NCBI GenBank assembly: GCA_016930595.1
Contig: JAFGGJ010000068.1
Location: forward strand, 1-58,480
From: Planctomycetota bacterium
Lineage (GTDB): Bacteria > Planctomycetota > SZUA-567 > JAFGGJ01
Length of the DNA stretch: 58,480 nt
Reading direction: 5' to 3'
Translations under genes and position numbers: made by a program
The notes under the pieces: generated by a model
What the model was told of the DNA's origin: nothing
Seen by the model: only the letters and a program-made list of their open reading frames with translations
The model's database searches: none
In this document: piece after piece, positions 8,913-17,017 of the stretch
Layout: every line of letters begins with the position of its first letter
Position numbering within the stretch: the first letter of the stretch is position 1

Positions 8913-8940
8913 TTGACCGCTTCCGGCGGCATGCTAGGAT
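8913..8940 (+). promoter_or_regulatory. Predicted sigma70-type promoter for the MFS gene
   Basis: TTGACC (8913-8918), 16-base spacer, TAGGAT (8935-8940). It lies in the 57-base gap before the transporter start at 8962. Confidence 0.55.
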
Positions 8941-8961
8941 AGGCCGAGAGGCGGAAACCGC

Positions 8962-10263
8962 ATGTTCATCTACCATACGATACCTCTCACTGCGCGTCCC
9001 ACGTACTATCACAACATCCGTTCGGCGCTGCTGACGGGCCTTGGGTTCGGCATGTACCGTATGGCCGACGTCGTGGCGAAGAAGGCGTTCGGGGCGCCGG
9101 ACTGGCACGTTGCCCTGATTGCGGCGGCGCCGGTGGCCGGATCGGCACTGTGCCTGCTGTGGGGCCGGCTGACGGCAGGACGCCACAAGATGCCGCTCGT
9201 GTTTGCGACGAACATAGCGGGACGCGTGCTGCTCCTGGCGGCCGGGGCGGCAAAAACGGCGCTGTCTTTCACGCTGCTTGTGTCGGCGGCACCGTTCATA
9301 TGGCAGGCGGGACAGCCGGCGGTAACGAGCATAATGAGAACCAACTACCCGGCGGAACACCGGGGCAGGATAACCGGAACGCTCCAGGCATGGTCCCTGC
9401 TTGCGGCAAGCGCGGCGGCTTTCGGTTCGGGGCTCCTGCTGGACGCGAACCCCGGATTCTACCGGATGATATTCCCCGTGGCGGGGCTGCTGGGAATACT
9501 TGGATTCCTGCGGTTCGCCAGGATACGGGTGCGCGGCGAGCAGCACCTGGAAGAGGAAGCGCATGCGGCAGGCAGGAAGGGCCTGGCGGCGCCGCTCAGA
9601 GACAGGCGTTTCATGACGTTCATGGGATGGTTTTTCGTGGCTGGTTCGGCCAACCTGCTGACGATACCCGTGTTGACGATATACATGAACGACGAGCTGA
9701 AGGCGACATACTGGCAATTCAGCCTGGCGGTAGTGGTAATCCCGCAGATAGTGACATTCCTGGTGCTGCCATGGTGCGGAAAGGTTCTCGACAGGAACAA
9801 TCCGCTTCTGCTCCGGAGCATAAGCCATCTGGCGTTCGGGCTGGCGTTCTTCGGCATGTATGTTTCCGCACTGTCCGGCAGCCTGAACATGATGTATGGA
9901 GCAGGAGTTCTATACGGAATATCGCTGGGCATGAGCACCATAATATGGAGCATAGGCGTCATGTACTTTGCGCCCAAGAACGAAGTCGCGACGTACATGG
10001 GAGTACACATGGCACTGACCGGGGTACGCGGCATGACAATGCCGTTCCTGGGGGCGTTCCTATCGCGTGCAACGCGTGATATCGGCCTGCAATGGCTGTC
10101 CGGGCCGAGGTTCGTGTTCATGCTGGCGGGGATACTGTCTCTTGTCGCTGGAGCGATGATGATAAACATGGTAGCCGGGGAAAGGCGGAGGTTCGGGTAT
10201 CTGCCCACGATGGCGCAGGCGGAAACGATAAACGAAGGAGAGAGCCTTGGGAACAGTTCGTGA
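8962..10263 (+). CDS. Major facilitator superfamily transporter
   Basis: 433-residue polytopic inner-membrane protein with about twelve hydrophobic segments. The cytoplasmic loop between helices 2 and 3 reads WGRLTAGRHKMP, close to the MFS motif A pattern, and NYPAEHRGRITGTLQA precedes helix 5. A charged central loop (about residues 190-215) separates the two halves. The substrate cannot be inferred. GAGG lies 10 bases before the ATG, and a promoter stands upstream. The last 17 bases overlap the DUF4416 gene. Confidence 0.85.
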   Translation: MFIYHTIPLTARPTYYHNIRSALLTGLGFGMYRMADVVAKKAFGAPDWHVALIAAAPVAGSALCLLWGRLTAGRHKMPLVFATNIAGRVLLLAAGAAKTALSFTLLVSAAPFIWQAGQPAVTSIMRTNYPAEHRGRITGTLQAWSLLAASAAAFGSGLLLDANPGFYRMIFPVAGLLGILGFLRFARIRVRGEQHLEEEAHAAGRKGLAAPLRDRRFMTFMGWFFVAGSANLLTIPVLTIYMNDELKATYWQFSLAVVVIPQIVTFLVLPWCGKVLDRNNPLLLRSISHLAFGLAFFGMYVSALSGSLNMMYGAGVLYGISLGMSTIIWSIGVMYFAPKNEVATYMGVHMALTGVRGMTMPFLGAFLSRATRDIGLQWLSGPRFVFMLAGILSLVAGAMMINMVAGERRRFGYLPTMAQAETINEGESLGNSS

Positions 10264-10777
10264 ACCCGGGCCAGGGCTGCTTTTCCTGGGACTCCTCTGG
10301 ACCGACGGCGACCTGTGCAGGGAAGCAGTTTCCGGATTCGTGGAAGACCACGGGCCTGTAATACTGTCAACGCCCGAGGAGGTGTTCCCGTGGGCGAGGT
10401 ATTATGAACCGGAAATGGGCGAAGGGATAAGACGCAGCTACATGTTTTTCGATGCCCTGATACCCAGAAACCGGCTTGCCGAAATAAAGCTGGCGACGAA
10501 TGCCGTGGAAGGAGTGCTGCGAGCCGCGGGAGGAAGGGCCGGAAGGCCGGTGAACCTGGACCCCGGTTACGTGACGCCGGAAAACCTGGTTCTGGCAACA
10601 ACAAAATCCAGGCCGCACAGGATATACCTCGGTTCCGGCATTTACGGCGAAAGCACGCTGGGGTTTGAAAAGGGCCGATACCACCCCTGGCCGTGGACGT
10701 ATCCCGATTACGCCCGTCCGGTCCTGGCGCCTTTCTTCCTGGCGGCGCGGAACATTCTCAAGGACCTGCTGAAATGA
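10247..10777 (+). CDS. DUF4416 family protein
   Basis: 176 residues that I recognise as DUF4416: LLFLGLLWTDGDL near the N-terminus, a central PWARYYEPEMGEGIRRSYMF, then KLATNAVEG, LDPGYVTPENLVLATTK and HRIYLGSGIYGE. Members occur widely in delta-proteobacteria and PVC-type genomes; the function is not established. The start is TTG at 10247 with AAGGAG 6 bases upstream, inside the end of the transporter gene. The stop overlaps the radical SAM start (ATGA), so the two are coupled. Confidence 0.82.
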   Translation: MGTVREPGPGLLFLGLLWTDGDLCREAVSGFVEDHGPVILSTPEEVFPWARYYEPEMGEGIRRSYMFFDALIPRNRLAEIKLATNAVEGVLRAAGGRAGRPVNLDPGYVTPENLVLATTKSRPHRIYLGSGIYGESTLGFEKGRYHPWPWTYPDYARPVLAPFFLAARNILKDLLK

Positions 10778-11652
10778 AAGAGGGCGGTCTTCCGCGATAT
10801 CCCACGTTCGGCGAATGGGCCAGGGAGCGCTACGGCCGCAGGGTGCGCAAGATAATGGTGAACGCGGGCCTGACGTGCCCGAACAGGGATGGGACGCGTG
10901 GGACAGGAGGATGCACATACTGCGACAACAATGCGTTCAGCCCTCTGCTCGGCGGTACGCTGACCGAACAGGCAAGGCAACAGATCAACAGGATGAAAAA
11001 ACCGCCCGGGGGAGTAGTCGTATACCTGCAACCGTATTCGAACACTTATGCCCCCGTGGACAAGCTGCGCGAGCTGTACCGTGAGGCGATCGGTATTCCG
11101 TCGACGGTAGCCCTGGCGATCGGCACCCGTCCAGACTGCATAGACGGCCCCATCCTTGAACTGCTGGACGAACTCTCCACGGAAGTGGATATCATCCTGG
11201 AAACGGGCATCCAGACCGCCAACGACGAAACACTGCGCAGAATAAACAGGTGCCACACGTGGGGGGAAAGCAAGGAAGCCTTCCGGCTGTTGAAGAATCA
11301 CCCTGGGATATTGACAGTCGCACACCTGATAATCGGACTGCCCGGCGAAGAAGAACAGGACATGGTGCGCACGGCAAAGGAAGTCGCCGGGCTGGGCCCG
11401 CACGGCATAAAACTGCACCATCTCCAGATTGTCCGCGGCACACGCGTGGCCGACGAATATGCGAAGGGCGCAATAAGGCCGCTTCAGGTGGAAGAATATG
11501 TAGAACTCGCCGTCAAGTGCATCCGGCAGTTCCCGCCCGGCACGGTATTGCACAGGCTGGTCGGCGAAGTCATGGGGGATCTGTTGACGGCCCCGGTCTG
11601 GAGCGTGACGAAACAGGCCGTTTCTTCCCGGATACTCGCGGAGGTCCGCTGA
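10774..11652 (+). CDS. YhcC-like radical SAM protein (TIGR01212 type)
   Basis: 292 residues. The cluster motif is CPNRDGTRGTGGCTYC, a spaced Cys pattern typical of the YhcC branch rather than plain CxxxCxxC. It is followed by VVYLQPYSNTYAP, LAIGTRPDC, ETGIQTAND and HLIIGLPGEE, matching the Elp3-like SAM barrel. It should bind a [4Fe-4S] cluster and cleave SAM; the substrate is not known. The ATG at 10774 overlaps the DUF4416 stop. It converges with the D-aminoacylase gene 28 bases downstream, and no clear terminator lies between them. Confidence 0.85.
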   Translation: MKEGGLPRYPTFGEWARERYGRRVRKIMVNAGLTCPNRDGTRGTGGCTYCDNNAFSPLLGGTLTEQARQQINRMKKPPGGVVVYLQPYSNTYAPVDKLRELYREAIGIPSTVALAIGTRPDCIDGPILELLDELSTEVDIILETGIQTANDETLRRINRCHTWGESKEAFRLLKNHPGILTVAHLIIGLPGEEEQDMVRTAKEVAGLGPHGIKLHHLQIVRGTRVADEYAKGAIRPLQVEEYVELAVKCIRQFPPGTVLHRLVGEVMGDLLTAPVWSVTKQAVSSRILAEVR

Positions 11653-11680
11653 GCAGGAAGCCGTTTCTTCCGGGGCAGCT

Positions 11681-13261
11681 CTAGATCACCACGCCTGGGA
11701 GCTGGTCGGTAATCCGGCCGTCGCGGCAGACGATACAGCCGTTGACCATCACCAGGCTTACGCCATCCGGTGCGGCAACCGGGTTATTGAAAGTCGCGTT
11801 GTCGATAACGGTATCCGGATCGAAGACAACGATATCGGCGATCATGCCGGGACGGATAACGCCCCGGTCTGCCAGGTTAAGCGATTCCGCCGGGAGAGAA
11901 GTCATTTTGCGGACTGCTTCTTCCAGGGACAGGGTTTTCTTTTCCCGCACGTGCCTGGCCAGGATCCGCGGGAAAGTGCCGTATGCCCTGGGATGCGGGC
12001 GCCCTTCGACTTTCGCCGTGTCGAGCGAAAGCGCCGCCGCATCGGATGCGATTGCGACGTAAGGTTCCTTGAGAATCCGCGAGAGGTTATCCTGGTTCAT
12101 CATGAAGAAGATGGCCGAGGCGCTGTTATGGCAGTCGATGAGCAGCCTGACAGCGGCTTCGGGCGGGGTGGTTTTCCAGTCACCGGCGATTTCCGCGATT
12201 GAACGGCCAAGTGCATGAGAAGCGGAAGCATGCGAAACATCGGAGACGACAATCCTGTCCCAGTAATCCTCTTCATCGGGATGGCGAAGAGAAATCTCGT
12301 CCATGATCTTGCCGCGCAGGGAGCGGCTGCGGAGACGTTCGAGGACGGCGGCGTCGCCACCTTCCTGGGCCCAGAGGGGAAGGATGGAGGAAAGGCCGGT
12401 ATGGGAAGCCAGATAAGGATAGCGGTCAGCGGTAATATCCAGGCCGGATCTGCGGGCGTCTTCCAGCGTTTCGAGCAGCCAGTCTATCTTTGACCAGTTC
12501 CTGGGGCCGTATGTCTTCAGGTGGGCGACGTGAATCCTGGCTTCGCTTTCCCTGGCTATCCTGACAACCTCGCCGATCGCCTTTTCCAGGCGGTCACCTT
12601 CACCCCGCACGTGCATTGCGAGCGGGATGTTGTTCCTGGCGGCGACCCTGGCAACAACAACCAATTCATCCGTGCCGGAGAAACATCCCGGAGGATAAAT
12701 GAGACCGGCGGAAACGCCCCTGGCACCTCCGTCAACGGCGACCTGGACAAGCCTCGCGAGTTCCGGCAGTTCGGCTTCGGAAAGGAGCCTGTCTTCAAAA
12801 CTCGCGATGACGCCTCTCAGCACGCCGTGGCCCACGAAAGGCATGCGGTTTATCGAAGAACCTGCTTTCTGCAAGGCGGCCCTGTATCCGGGAGCATCGC
12901 TCCAATCCACGTCGACATCCCAGTTCGACGCCTCTTTCAGGATTTCGGCGGCGTTGCCCGAAGCCAGCGGGAAAGGAGAAAGCCCGCAATGCCCGTTTAC
13001 TTCGGTAGTAACGCCTTGTGCAAGTTTGCTGTCGGCATTCCGGAAGACCAATGCGGAAAAATCACTGTGAGCATGGCGGTCGATGAATCCCGGTGCGACG
13101 GCGCTGCCGTTGCAGTCGATCGTCTCAGCGGAAGTGTCAAGGAGGTTGCCCGGCGGCAGGATGTCTTCGATGACGCCGTCCTGGACGAGGACATCCATGT
13201 TTCGAGCGGCTATACCAGTGCCGTCCACCAGCAGACCGTTGGAAAACAAGAAGCGGCTCAA
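11681..13261 (-). CDS. N-acyl-D-amino-acid deacylase (D-aminoacylase, amidohydrolase superfamily)
   Basis: 526 residues. Hydrolyses N-acyl-D-amino acids to D-amino acid and carboxylate, useful in peptidoglycan or D-amino acid recycling. It has GFIDRHAHSD (the N-terminal metal-binding HxHxD), GHGVLRGVI, SAGLIYPPG, LAMHVRGEGD, HVAHLKTYG, DRYPYLAS and the C-terminal GMIADIVVFDPD. These are D-aminoacylase-type blocks of the urease-related amidohydrolases. The start is taken as TTG at 13261: it overlaps the preceding stop (TTGA) with AAAGG 7 bases upstream, which implies coupling to the pseudouridine synthase gene. A TTG at 13282 is the alternative. Cytoplasmic; no signal peptide. Confidence 0.87.
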   Translation of the reverse strand: MSRFLFSNGLLVDGTGIAARNMDVLVQDGVIEDILPPGNLLDTSAETIDCNGSAVAPGFIDRHAHSDFSALVFRNADSKLAQGVTTEVNGHCGLSPFPLASGNAAEILKEASNWDVDVDWSDAPGYRAALQKAGSSINRMPFVGHGVLRGVIASFEDRLLSEAELPELARLVQVAVDGGARGVSAGLIYPPGCFSGTDELVVVARVAARNNIPLAMHVRGEGDRLEKAIGEVVRIARESEARIHVAHLKTYGPRNWSKIDWLLETLEDARRSGLDITADRYPYLASHTGLSSILPLWAQEGGDAAVLERLRSRSLRGKIMDEISLRHPDEEDYWDRIVVSDVSHASASHALGRSIAEIAGDWKTTPPEAAVRLLIDCHNSASAIFFMMNQDNLSRILKEPYVAIASDAAALSLDTAKVEGRPHPRAYGTFPRILARHVREKKTLSLEEAVRKMTSLPAESLNLADRGVIRPGMIADIVVFDPDTVIDNATFNNPVAAPDGVSLVMVNGCIVCRDGRITDQLPGVVI

Positions 13262-14238
13262 GGTTGCGCCTTTCCAAGGCAATCCAGAAAACCCGCGATA
13301 TCGCCCGGCAGAGGGCTCTCGAACGTCATCTCCATGTTACCTGAAGGATGCCTGATGGTCAAGCGATGCGAATGCAGGGCCTGTCGCGCCAGCAGCGGGC
13401 AGGAGGCACCGGAAGACGAGCCGACATCTGCCGGCATGATAATGTCCTCCCGGCCGTATAGAGCATCACACGCCACTGGACAGCCGATATGGGCCAGGTG
13501 CAAACGTATCTGATGAGTACGCCCGGTAAGTATGCGGCAGCGAATCACCGAGAAGCCCCCGACCGTATCGAGAACTTCGTACAGCGTATGAGCGGGCTTG
13601 GCGTCGAGGCCGTCGACGGCCATCTTCCCCACCTGGTGCAGATTTCTGCCGATGGGCCTGCCCACTTCGCCTTTCCGATTCCGTGGCACGCCGTGACACA
13701 CGGCAATATAGACTTTTGTGACGGTGCGGTCCTTGAACTGGGCGGCCAGCCTGCGATGGGCATCATCGTTCCTGGCGACCACCATCACGCCGCTGGTATC
13801 CTTGTCCAGCCTGTGGACAATGCCCGGCCGGGTATCACCCTGTACGCCTGAAAGGCCGCCGAAACGGTAGAGAAGAGCGCCGACAAGAGTACCGGTAACC
13901 TGGCCTGGTGCGGGATGAACAATCATGCCCGGGGCCTTGTTGACGACGACGATGTCGCTGTCCTCGTAGAGGACGTCCAGCGGGAGAGGTTCAGGGACTA
14001 TATCAGAAGGTTCCGGTTCCGGGAAGACAACGTGGTACAGATCGCCCTCAACCACCCTGGTGGCAGGGCTGATCTTTCGCGAAGAACTGGTAACGAAACC
14101 CTTGTCTATGAGTTTCCTGACATAGGCCCGGCTAACATCAGCAATACGCCCGGCCAGGAAAGCATCCAGCCTGGCACCGCTCTCGCCGGGGAGGACTTCC
14201 ACGTCAAGAGCATACTGTGTATCGTCGAGGTACATCAT
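13258..14238 (-). CDS. RluA/RluD-family pseudouridine synthase
   Basis: 326 residues. An S4 RNA-binding domain (about 15-75, with RLDAFLAGRI and the AYVRKLIDKGFV helix) is followed by the catalytic domain. GIVHRLDKDTSGVMVVA contains the nucleophilic Asp, and LTGRTHQIRLHLAHIGCPV is the RluD-type C-terminal block. Likely target: helix 69 uridines of 23S rRNA or another rRNA site; the exact target cannot be fixed. It starts just after the terminator-like hairpin of the corrinoid gene and has no clear ribosome binding site before the ATG. The downstream D-aminoacylase start overlaps its stop. Confidence 0.9.
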   Translation of the reverse strand: MMYLDDTQYALDVEVLPGESGARLDAFLAGRIADVSRAYVRKLIDKGFVTSSSRKISPATRVVEGDLYHVVFPEPEPSDIVPEPLPLDVLYEDSDIVVVNKAPGMIVHPAPGQVTGTLVGALLYRFGGLSGVQGDTRPGIVHRLDKDTSGVMVVARNDDAHRRLAAQFKDRTVTKVYIAVCHGVPRNRKGEVGRPIGRNLHQVGKMAVDGLDAKPAHTLYEVLDTVGGFSVIRCRILTGRTHQIRLHLAHIGCPVACDALYGREDIIMPADVGSSSGASCPLLARQALHSHRLTIRHPSGNMEMTFESPLPGDIAGFLDCLGKAQP

Positions 14239-14244
14239 ATCGCC

Positions 14245-14281
14245 AAAAACACAGGGGCTTCCCGGTTATGAGAAGCCCCTG
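14245..14281 (-). terminator. Rho-independent terminator of the corrinoid protein gene
   Basis: A perfect 10-bp stem, CAGGGGCTTC (14252-14261) pairing with GAAGCCCCTG (14272-14281) around a 10-base loop. On the - strand it is followed by TG and five T residues (14249-14245). It lies 27 bases after the corrinoid stop and only 7 bases before the next - strand ATG at 14238. Confidence 0.8.
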
Positions 14282-14308
14282 CAGGAATATCCTTATGAAA
14301 CACTTCGC

Positions 14309-14941
14309 TCAGGCAACACCGGTGAGTTCTTTGACAAGACCGACTGCGCTGGCAGCATCGGGAGAATAGCCGTCCGCACCGATTTCATCGGCATAAGCCT
14401 GTGTGACCGGGGCACCGCCCACGATGATCTTCACATCGACACCGGCGGCGCGAACCGCCTCGATCGTGGATTTCATCATGGGCATGGTGGTCGTCAGAAG
14501 AGCCGACAGGCCGATAACGCCCGGCTTTTCCTTCTTGACGGCTTCGACGAACTTATCCGGCGTAACATCGATGCCCAGGTCCACCACCTTGTAGCCGGCG
14601 CCCTTGACCATCATGGCGACAAGGTTCTTACCGATGTCGTGCAGGTCGCCCTTGACGGTACCGATCATGAAAACACCGATAGGCTCAACGCCGGTTTCAG
14701 CAAGAATCGGCTCAAGGACGGCAAGGCCGGCGTGCATGGCCCTTGCTGCGATGAGAACTTCGGGCACGTATACTTCGTTCTTTTTGAATTTTTCCCCAAC
14801 GACGCCCATGGCGGCAATAAGACCTTTATCGAGGACTTCCTTGGGCGAAGCACCCTCGTCCAACGCCTTCTTGGTGAGTTCGCCGACCAGAGGAGCATTG
14901 CCTTTCTGGAGAGCGGCATTCATTTCTGCATAATCAGGCAT
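14309..14941 (-). CDS. Corrinoid (cobalamin-binding) methyltransferase protein
   Basis: 210 residues with the MtbC/MtaC-like two-domain plan: a helical cap (about 1-88) and a B12-binding Rossmann domain. KGDLHDIGKN holds the lower axial His (about residue 101) in the DxHxxG motif. GLSALLTTTMPMM and VGGAPVTQAYADEIGADGYS complete the cobalamin pocket. Such proteins carry a methyl group on cobalt between a substrate methyltransferase and a URO-D-type acceptor methyltransferase. Neither partner is adjacent here, but two URO-D family genes lie within 10 kb on each side. AAAGGAG lies 6 bases before the ATG. The gene has its own promoter and terminator, so it is probably monocistronic. Confidence 0.92.
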   Translation of the reverse strand: MPDYAEMNAALQKGNAPLVGELTKKALDEGASPKEVLDKGLIAAMGVVGEKFKKNEVYVPEVLIAARAMHAGLAVLEPILAETGVEPIGVFMIGTVKGDLHDIGKNLVAMMVKGAGYKVVDLGIDVTPDKFVEAVKKEKPGVIGLSALLTTTMPMMKSTIEAVRAAGVDVKIIVGGAPVTQAYADEIGADGYSPDAASAVGLVKELTGVA

Positions 14942-14981
14942 TCGAATCTCCTTTCGGTATCGAACCGTTAACCCAAGTAAA

Positions 14982-15009
14982 TCAATACCGCCGGGAAGAA
15001 GGCTGTCAA
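14982..15009 (-). promoter_or_regulatory. Predicted sigma70 promoter of the corrinoid gene
   Basis: On the - strand TTGACA (15009-15004), 16-base spacer, TATTGA (14987-14982), 40 bases before the corrinoid ATG. A small inverted repeat (CGGTTCGATACCG) lies between it and the ribosome binding site. Confidence 0.6.
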
Positions 15010-15043
15010 CCTAATTCCGTCTGGGAAAATGCAAAAAAACCAA

Positions 15044-15060
15044 AACAGGCCGGTCCTGTT
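15044..15060. other. Short inverted repeat between divergent corrinoid and exbB promoters
   Basis: AACAGG-CCGGT-CCTGTT. The right arm touches the -35 of the + strand exbB promoter. Read on the - strand it is followed by a T-rich stretch (TTGGTTTTTTT), so it could stop antisense transcription or be an operator. Function unproven. Confidence 0.4.
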
Positions 15061-15086
15061 GCCAAGCGCAGCAGCCGGGGTATGAT
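15059..15086 (+). promoter_or_regulatory. Predicted promoter of the exbB-exbD-tonB operon
   Basis: TTGCCA (15059-15064), 16-base spacer, TATGAT (15081-15086), about 75 bases before the exbB start. No Fur-box-like repeat is evident. Confidence 0.5.
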
Positions 15087-15160
15087 ACGTGTCCGGGCCC
15101 GCACCACGGTGAAACGGCAAATCTCCCGGGGACGTGACACCGGCATTGGAGAAAAGCAAT

Positions 15161-15805
15161 ATGTGGAGTGTTATCGAACGCGGCGGCTACGTAATGTATC
15201 CCCTTTTGGGGACGTCAGTTGTGGCTCTGGCCATAACCCTGGAAAGGGCCGTCTTCTGGCTGCTGGCAGGTCTGCGGACCAAGCACGAAAAAATAGAGGA
15301 AGTCCTGGACATAGCCACCGATATGCCGGGCAAGGCGGAAGACCTGGCGCGCGCATCCGGCAAATCTCCCGCGATGCGGGTGCTTGCGGCCGGCCTGGAA
15401 CACCGAACGTCCGGATATCGGGAAGTATTGGAAATGGCGGCCGAGGAAGAAGTTGCGACGTCGCGGCGGGGCATGATGGTCCTGGACACGATAATAACAA
15501 TGGCCCCGCTCCTGGGCATACTCGGAACCGTGATAGGCATCATACAGTCGTTCGAGCTCCTTGGGGACGCGACTATCGGCGACCCTCGGGGAGTATCCAG
15601 CGGCATTGCCCAAGCGCTTATCACAACGGCCGCCGGGCTGACCATAGCAATAGCGACACTGCTGCCGTACAACTATTTCAACTCCAGAATAGACCAATTG
15701 ACTCAATACCTGGAAAAAGCAGCGACTCGTCTCGAGATAGCGCTCACACGCTGGCGCAGACGTCAGGGGATGGACAACCCTAACGAGGAAGATGTCCAAG
15801 AATGA
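15161..15805 (+). CDS. exbB: ExbB/TolQ-family proton channel protein (set 2)
   Basis: 214 residues with an N-terminal transmembrane segment (YPLLGTSVVALAITLERAVF), a cytoplasmic loop, and two further helices holding MAPLLGILGTVIGIIQSFELL and ALITTAAGLTIAIATLLPY. It forms the proton-driven motor for the TonB encoded two genes later. The ATG at 15161 has GGAG 9 bases upstream; an in-frame GTG at 15134 is possible. Its stop overlaps the ExbD start (ATGA). It is only distantly similar to the ExbB of set 1. Confidence 0.9.
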   Translation: MWSVIERGGYVMYPLLGTSVVALAITLERAVFWLLAGLRTKHEKIEEVLDIATDMPGKAEDLARASGKSPAMRVLAAGLEHRTSGYREVLEMAAEEEVATSRRGMMVLDTIITMAPLLGILGTVIGIIQSFELLGDATIGDPRGVSSGIAQALITTAAGLTIAIATLLPYNYFNSRIDQLTQYLEKAATRLEIALTRWRRRQGMDNPNEEDVQE

Positions 15806-16206
15806 AGCTGCGAGCGAACAGAAAAACCCGGGCGCGCGTGGAAATGGTCCCGCTTATCGACACGGTCTTTCTGCTTCTGGTGTTCTTCATGTACGCCATG
15901 CTGACGATGACCGTGCACCGTGGAGTGAAAGTCGAATTGCCGGAGGCCGGAACGCCCGAACCCGAACTGCCCCGACACGTGACGGTATCGATAGACAAGC
16001 AGGGCGCCCTGTCGGTAGAAGGCAGGCCGACGACCATGGAACGTCTGGTGACGGAGGTCGAAGGGGCGCTGGGCAAGACCGAACAGCGGAAGGTCGTTAT
16101 CGACGGCGACCGGAATTCAGACCTTGGGACCGGAGTAAAAGTGCTGGAAAAGCTGAGCCACATAGAAGACGTCAAAGTGAGCTTCAGCGTCCGTGAAGAG
16201 AAATGA
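15802..16206 (+). CDS. exbD: ExbD/TolR-family protein (set 2)
   Basis: 134 residues with a short basic N-terminus, a membrane helix containing MVPLIDTVFLLLVFFMYAML (the conserved Asp is in LIDTVF) and a periplasmic alpha/beta domain. Coupled by 4-base overlaps to exbB upstream and tonB downstream, so the three should be made in step as one ExbB-ExbD-TonB complex in the inner membrane. Confidence 0.9.
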   Translation: MKLRANRKTRARVEMVPLIDTVFLLLVFFMYAMLTMTVHRGVKVELPEAGTPEPELPRHVTVSIDKQGALSVEGRPTTMERLVTEVEGALGKTEQRKVVIDGDRNSDLGTGVKVLEKLSHIEDVKVSFSVREEK

Positions 16207-16931
16207 AACCGAAGCAGTCACATTCCACGCTGGTGTATGCGGCAACCGTGGTGCTGTCCCTGGCGCTGCACTCGATGTTCTTTCTGATCCCGGCGGAGGT
16301 GCACGCACTCGGGCCGAAACTCGCCGCGCAGCAGGGCAGGACTTCCGTGGACATATCGTTCATGCCGAGCCGGCGGGAAAAGCCGCCGGCCGAAGAACCG
16401 CGACACTTGAGGAAACCCCCGGAGAAACCGTCCATCAGCAAACCGGCCCTGACCCGCCCGACGGTCGATATTGCCGACATTGTGGAAAAACCTCCGGCTC
16501 CCGAGGAAACCGGGCCGGCGCCTCCCGCTGAAGAAGACATGCCCAGGGCCATCAGGCAGCCTGTTGCACCAGAGGATCATCCGTTTGATATCCAGTCCAC
16601 GGCAGACGACGTCGGCGCCAGGGCGCCGCTGCTGGCACCGGACAACGGCAAGCCTGAATATCCCAGAGCCTGCCGGATGGGACTGCACAGGCGAAACCGT
16701 GTACCCTGTGAAGGTACGGCTGCGTTCCTGGTAAGAGTGGGAATCGACGGCTATGCAAAGGAAATAACCCTCCTGGAATCGGCCGGGTGTTCTCATCTCG
16801 ACGAATCAGCGCACCGCTGGCTGGAGAAAGCACGTTTCCTGCCGGCAACAAAGCATGGAAAACCCGTGGAGGGGACGAAGATGTTCCGGGTCACATTCAC
16901 CATGGAAGATTCTGATCCCCTGGTCAGATAA
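16203..16931 (+). CDS. tonB: TonB-like energy transducer
   Basis: 242 residues. One N-terminal membrane anchor (about 10-30), then a Pro/Glu/Lys-rich periplasmic spacer (about 55-130) and a C-terminal TonB domain (about 150-238) with PEYPRACRMG, GTAAFLVRVGIDGYAKEITL and the SAHRWLEKARFLPAT block. It carries energy from ExbBD to outer-membrane receptors; no TonB-dependent receptor gene is in the window. Two Cys (CRMG and CEG) near the start of the domain are unusual and could form a disulfide. It converges with ricT, and a weak CCGGG/CCCGG hairpin directly follows the stop. Confidence 0.85.
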   Translation: MKPKQSHSTLVYAATVVLSLALHSMFFLIPAEVHALGPKLAAQQGRTSVDISFMPSRREKPPAEEPRHLRKPPEKPSISKPALTRPTVDIADIVEKPPAPEETGPAPPAEEDMPRAIRQPVAPEDHPFDIQSTADDVGARAPLLAPDNGKPEYPRACRMGLHRRNRVPCEGTAAFLVRVGIDGYAKEITLLESAGCSHLDESAHRWLEKARFLPATKHGKPVEGTKMFRVTFTMEDSDPLVR

Positions 16932-17017
16932 CCGGGAAACCCGGCGAGAGCAGCCAGCCGTTCATGACGCCTGTACGGCCCGGCACCGTCCGTAATCCGG
17001 GAAGTATCGGGGGGAAG

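Noticed and set aside
11616-11670. Repeated CCGTTTCTTCC near the end of the radical SAM gene
   Set aside because: Two 11-base copies, one inside coding sequence; likely chance.
16932-16944. CCGGG-AAA-CCCGG hairpin after tonB as a terminator
   Set aside because: Short stem and no T-run; at most a weak pause site.
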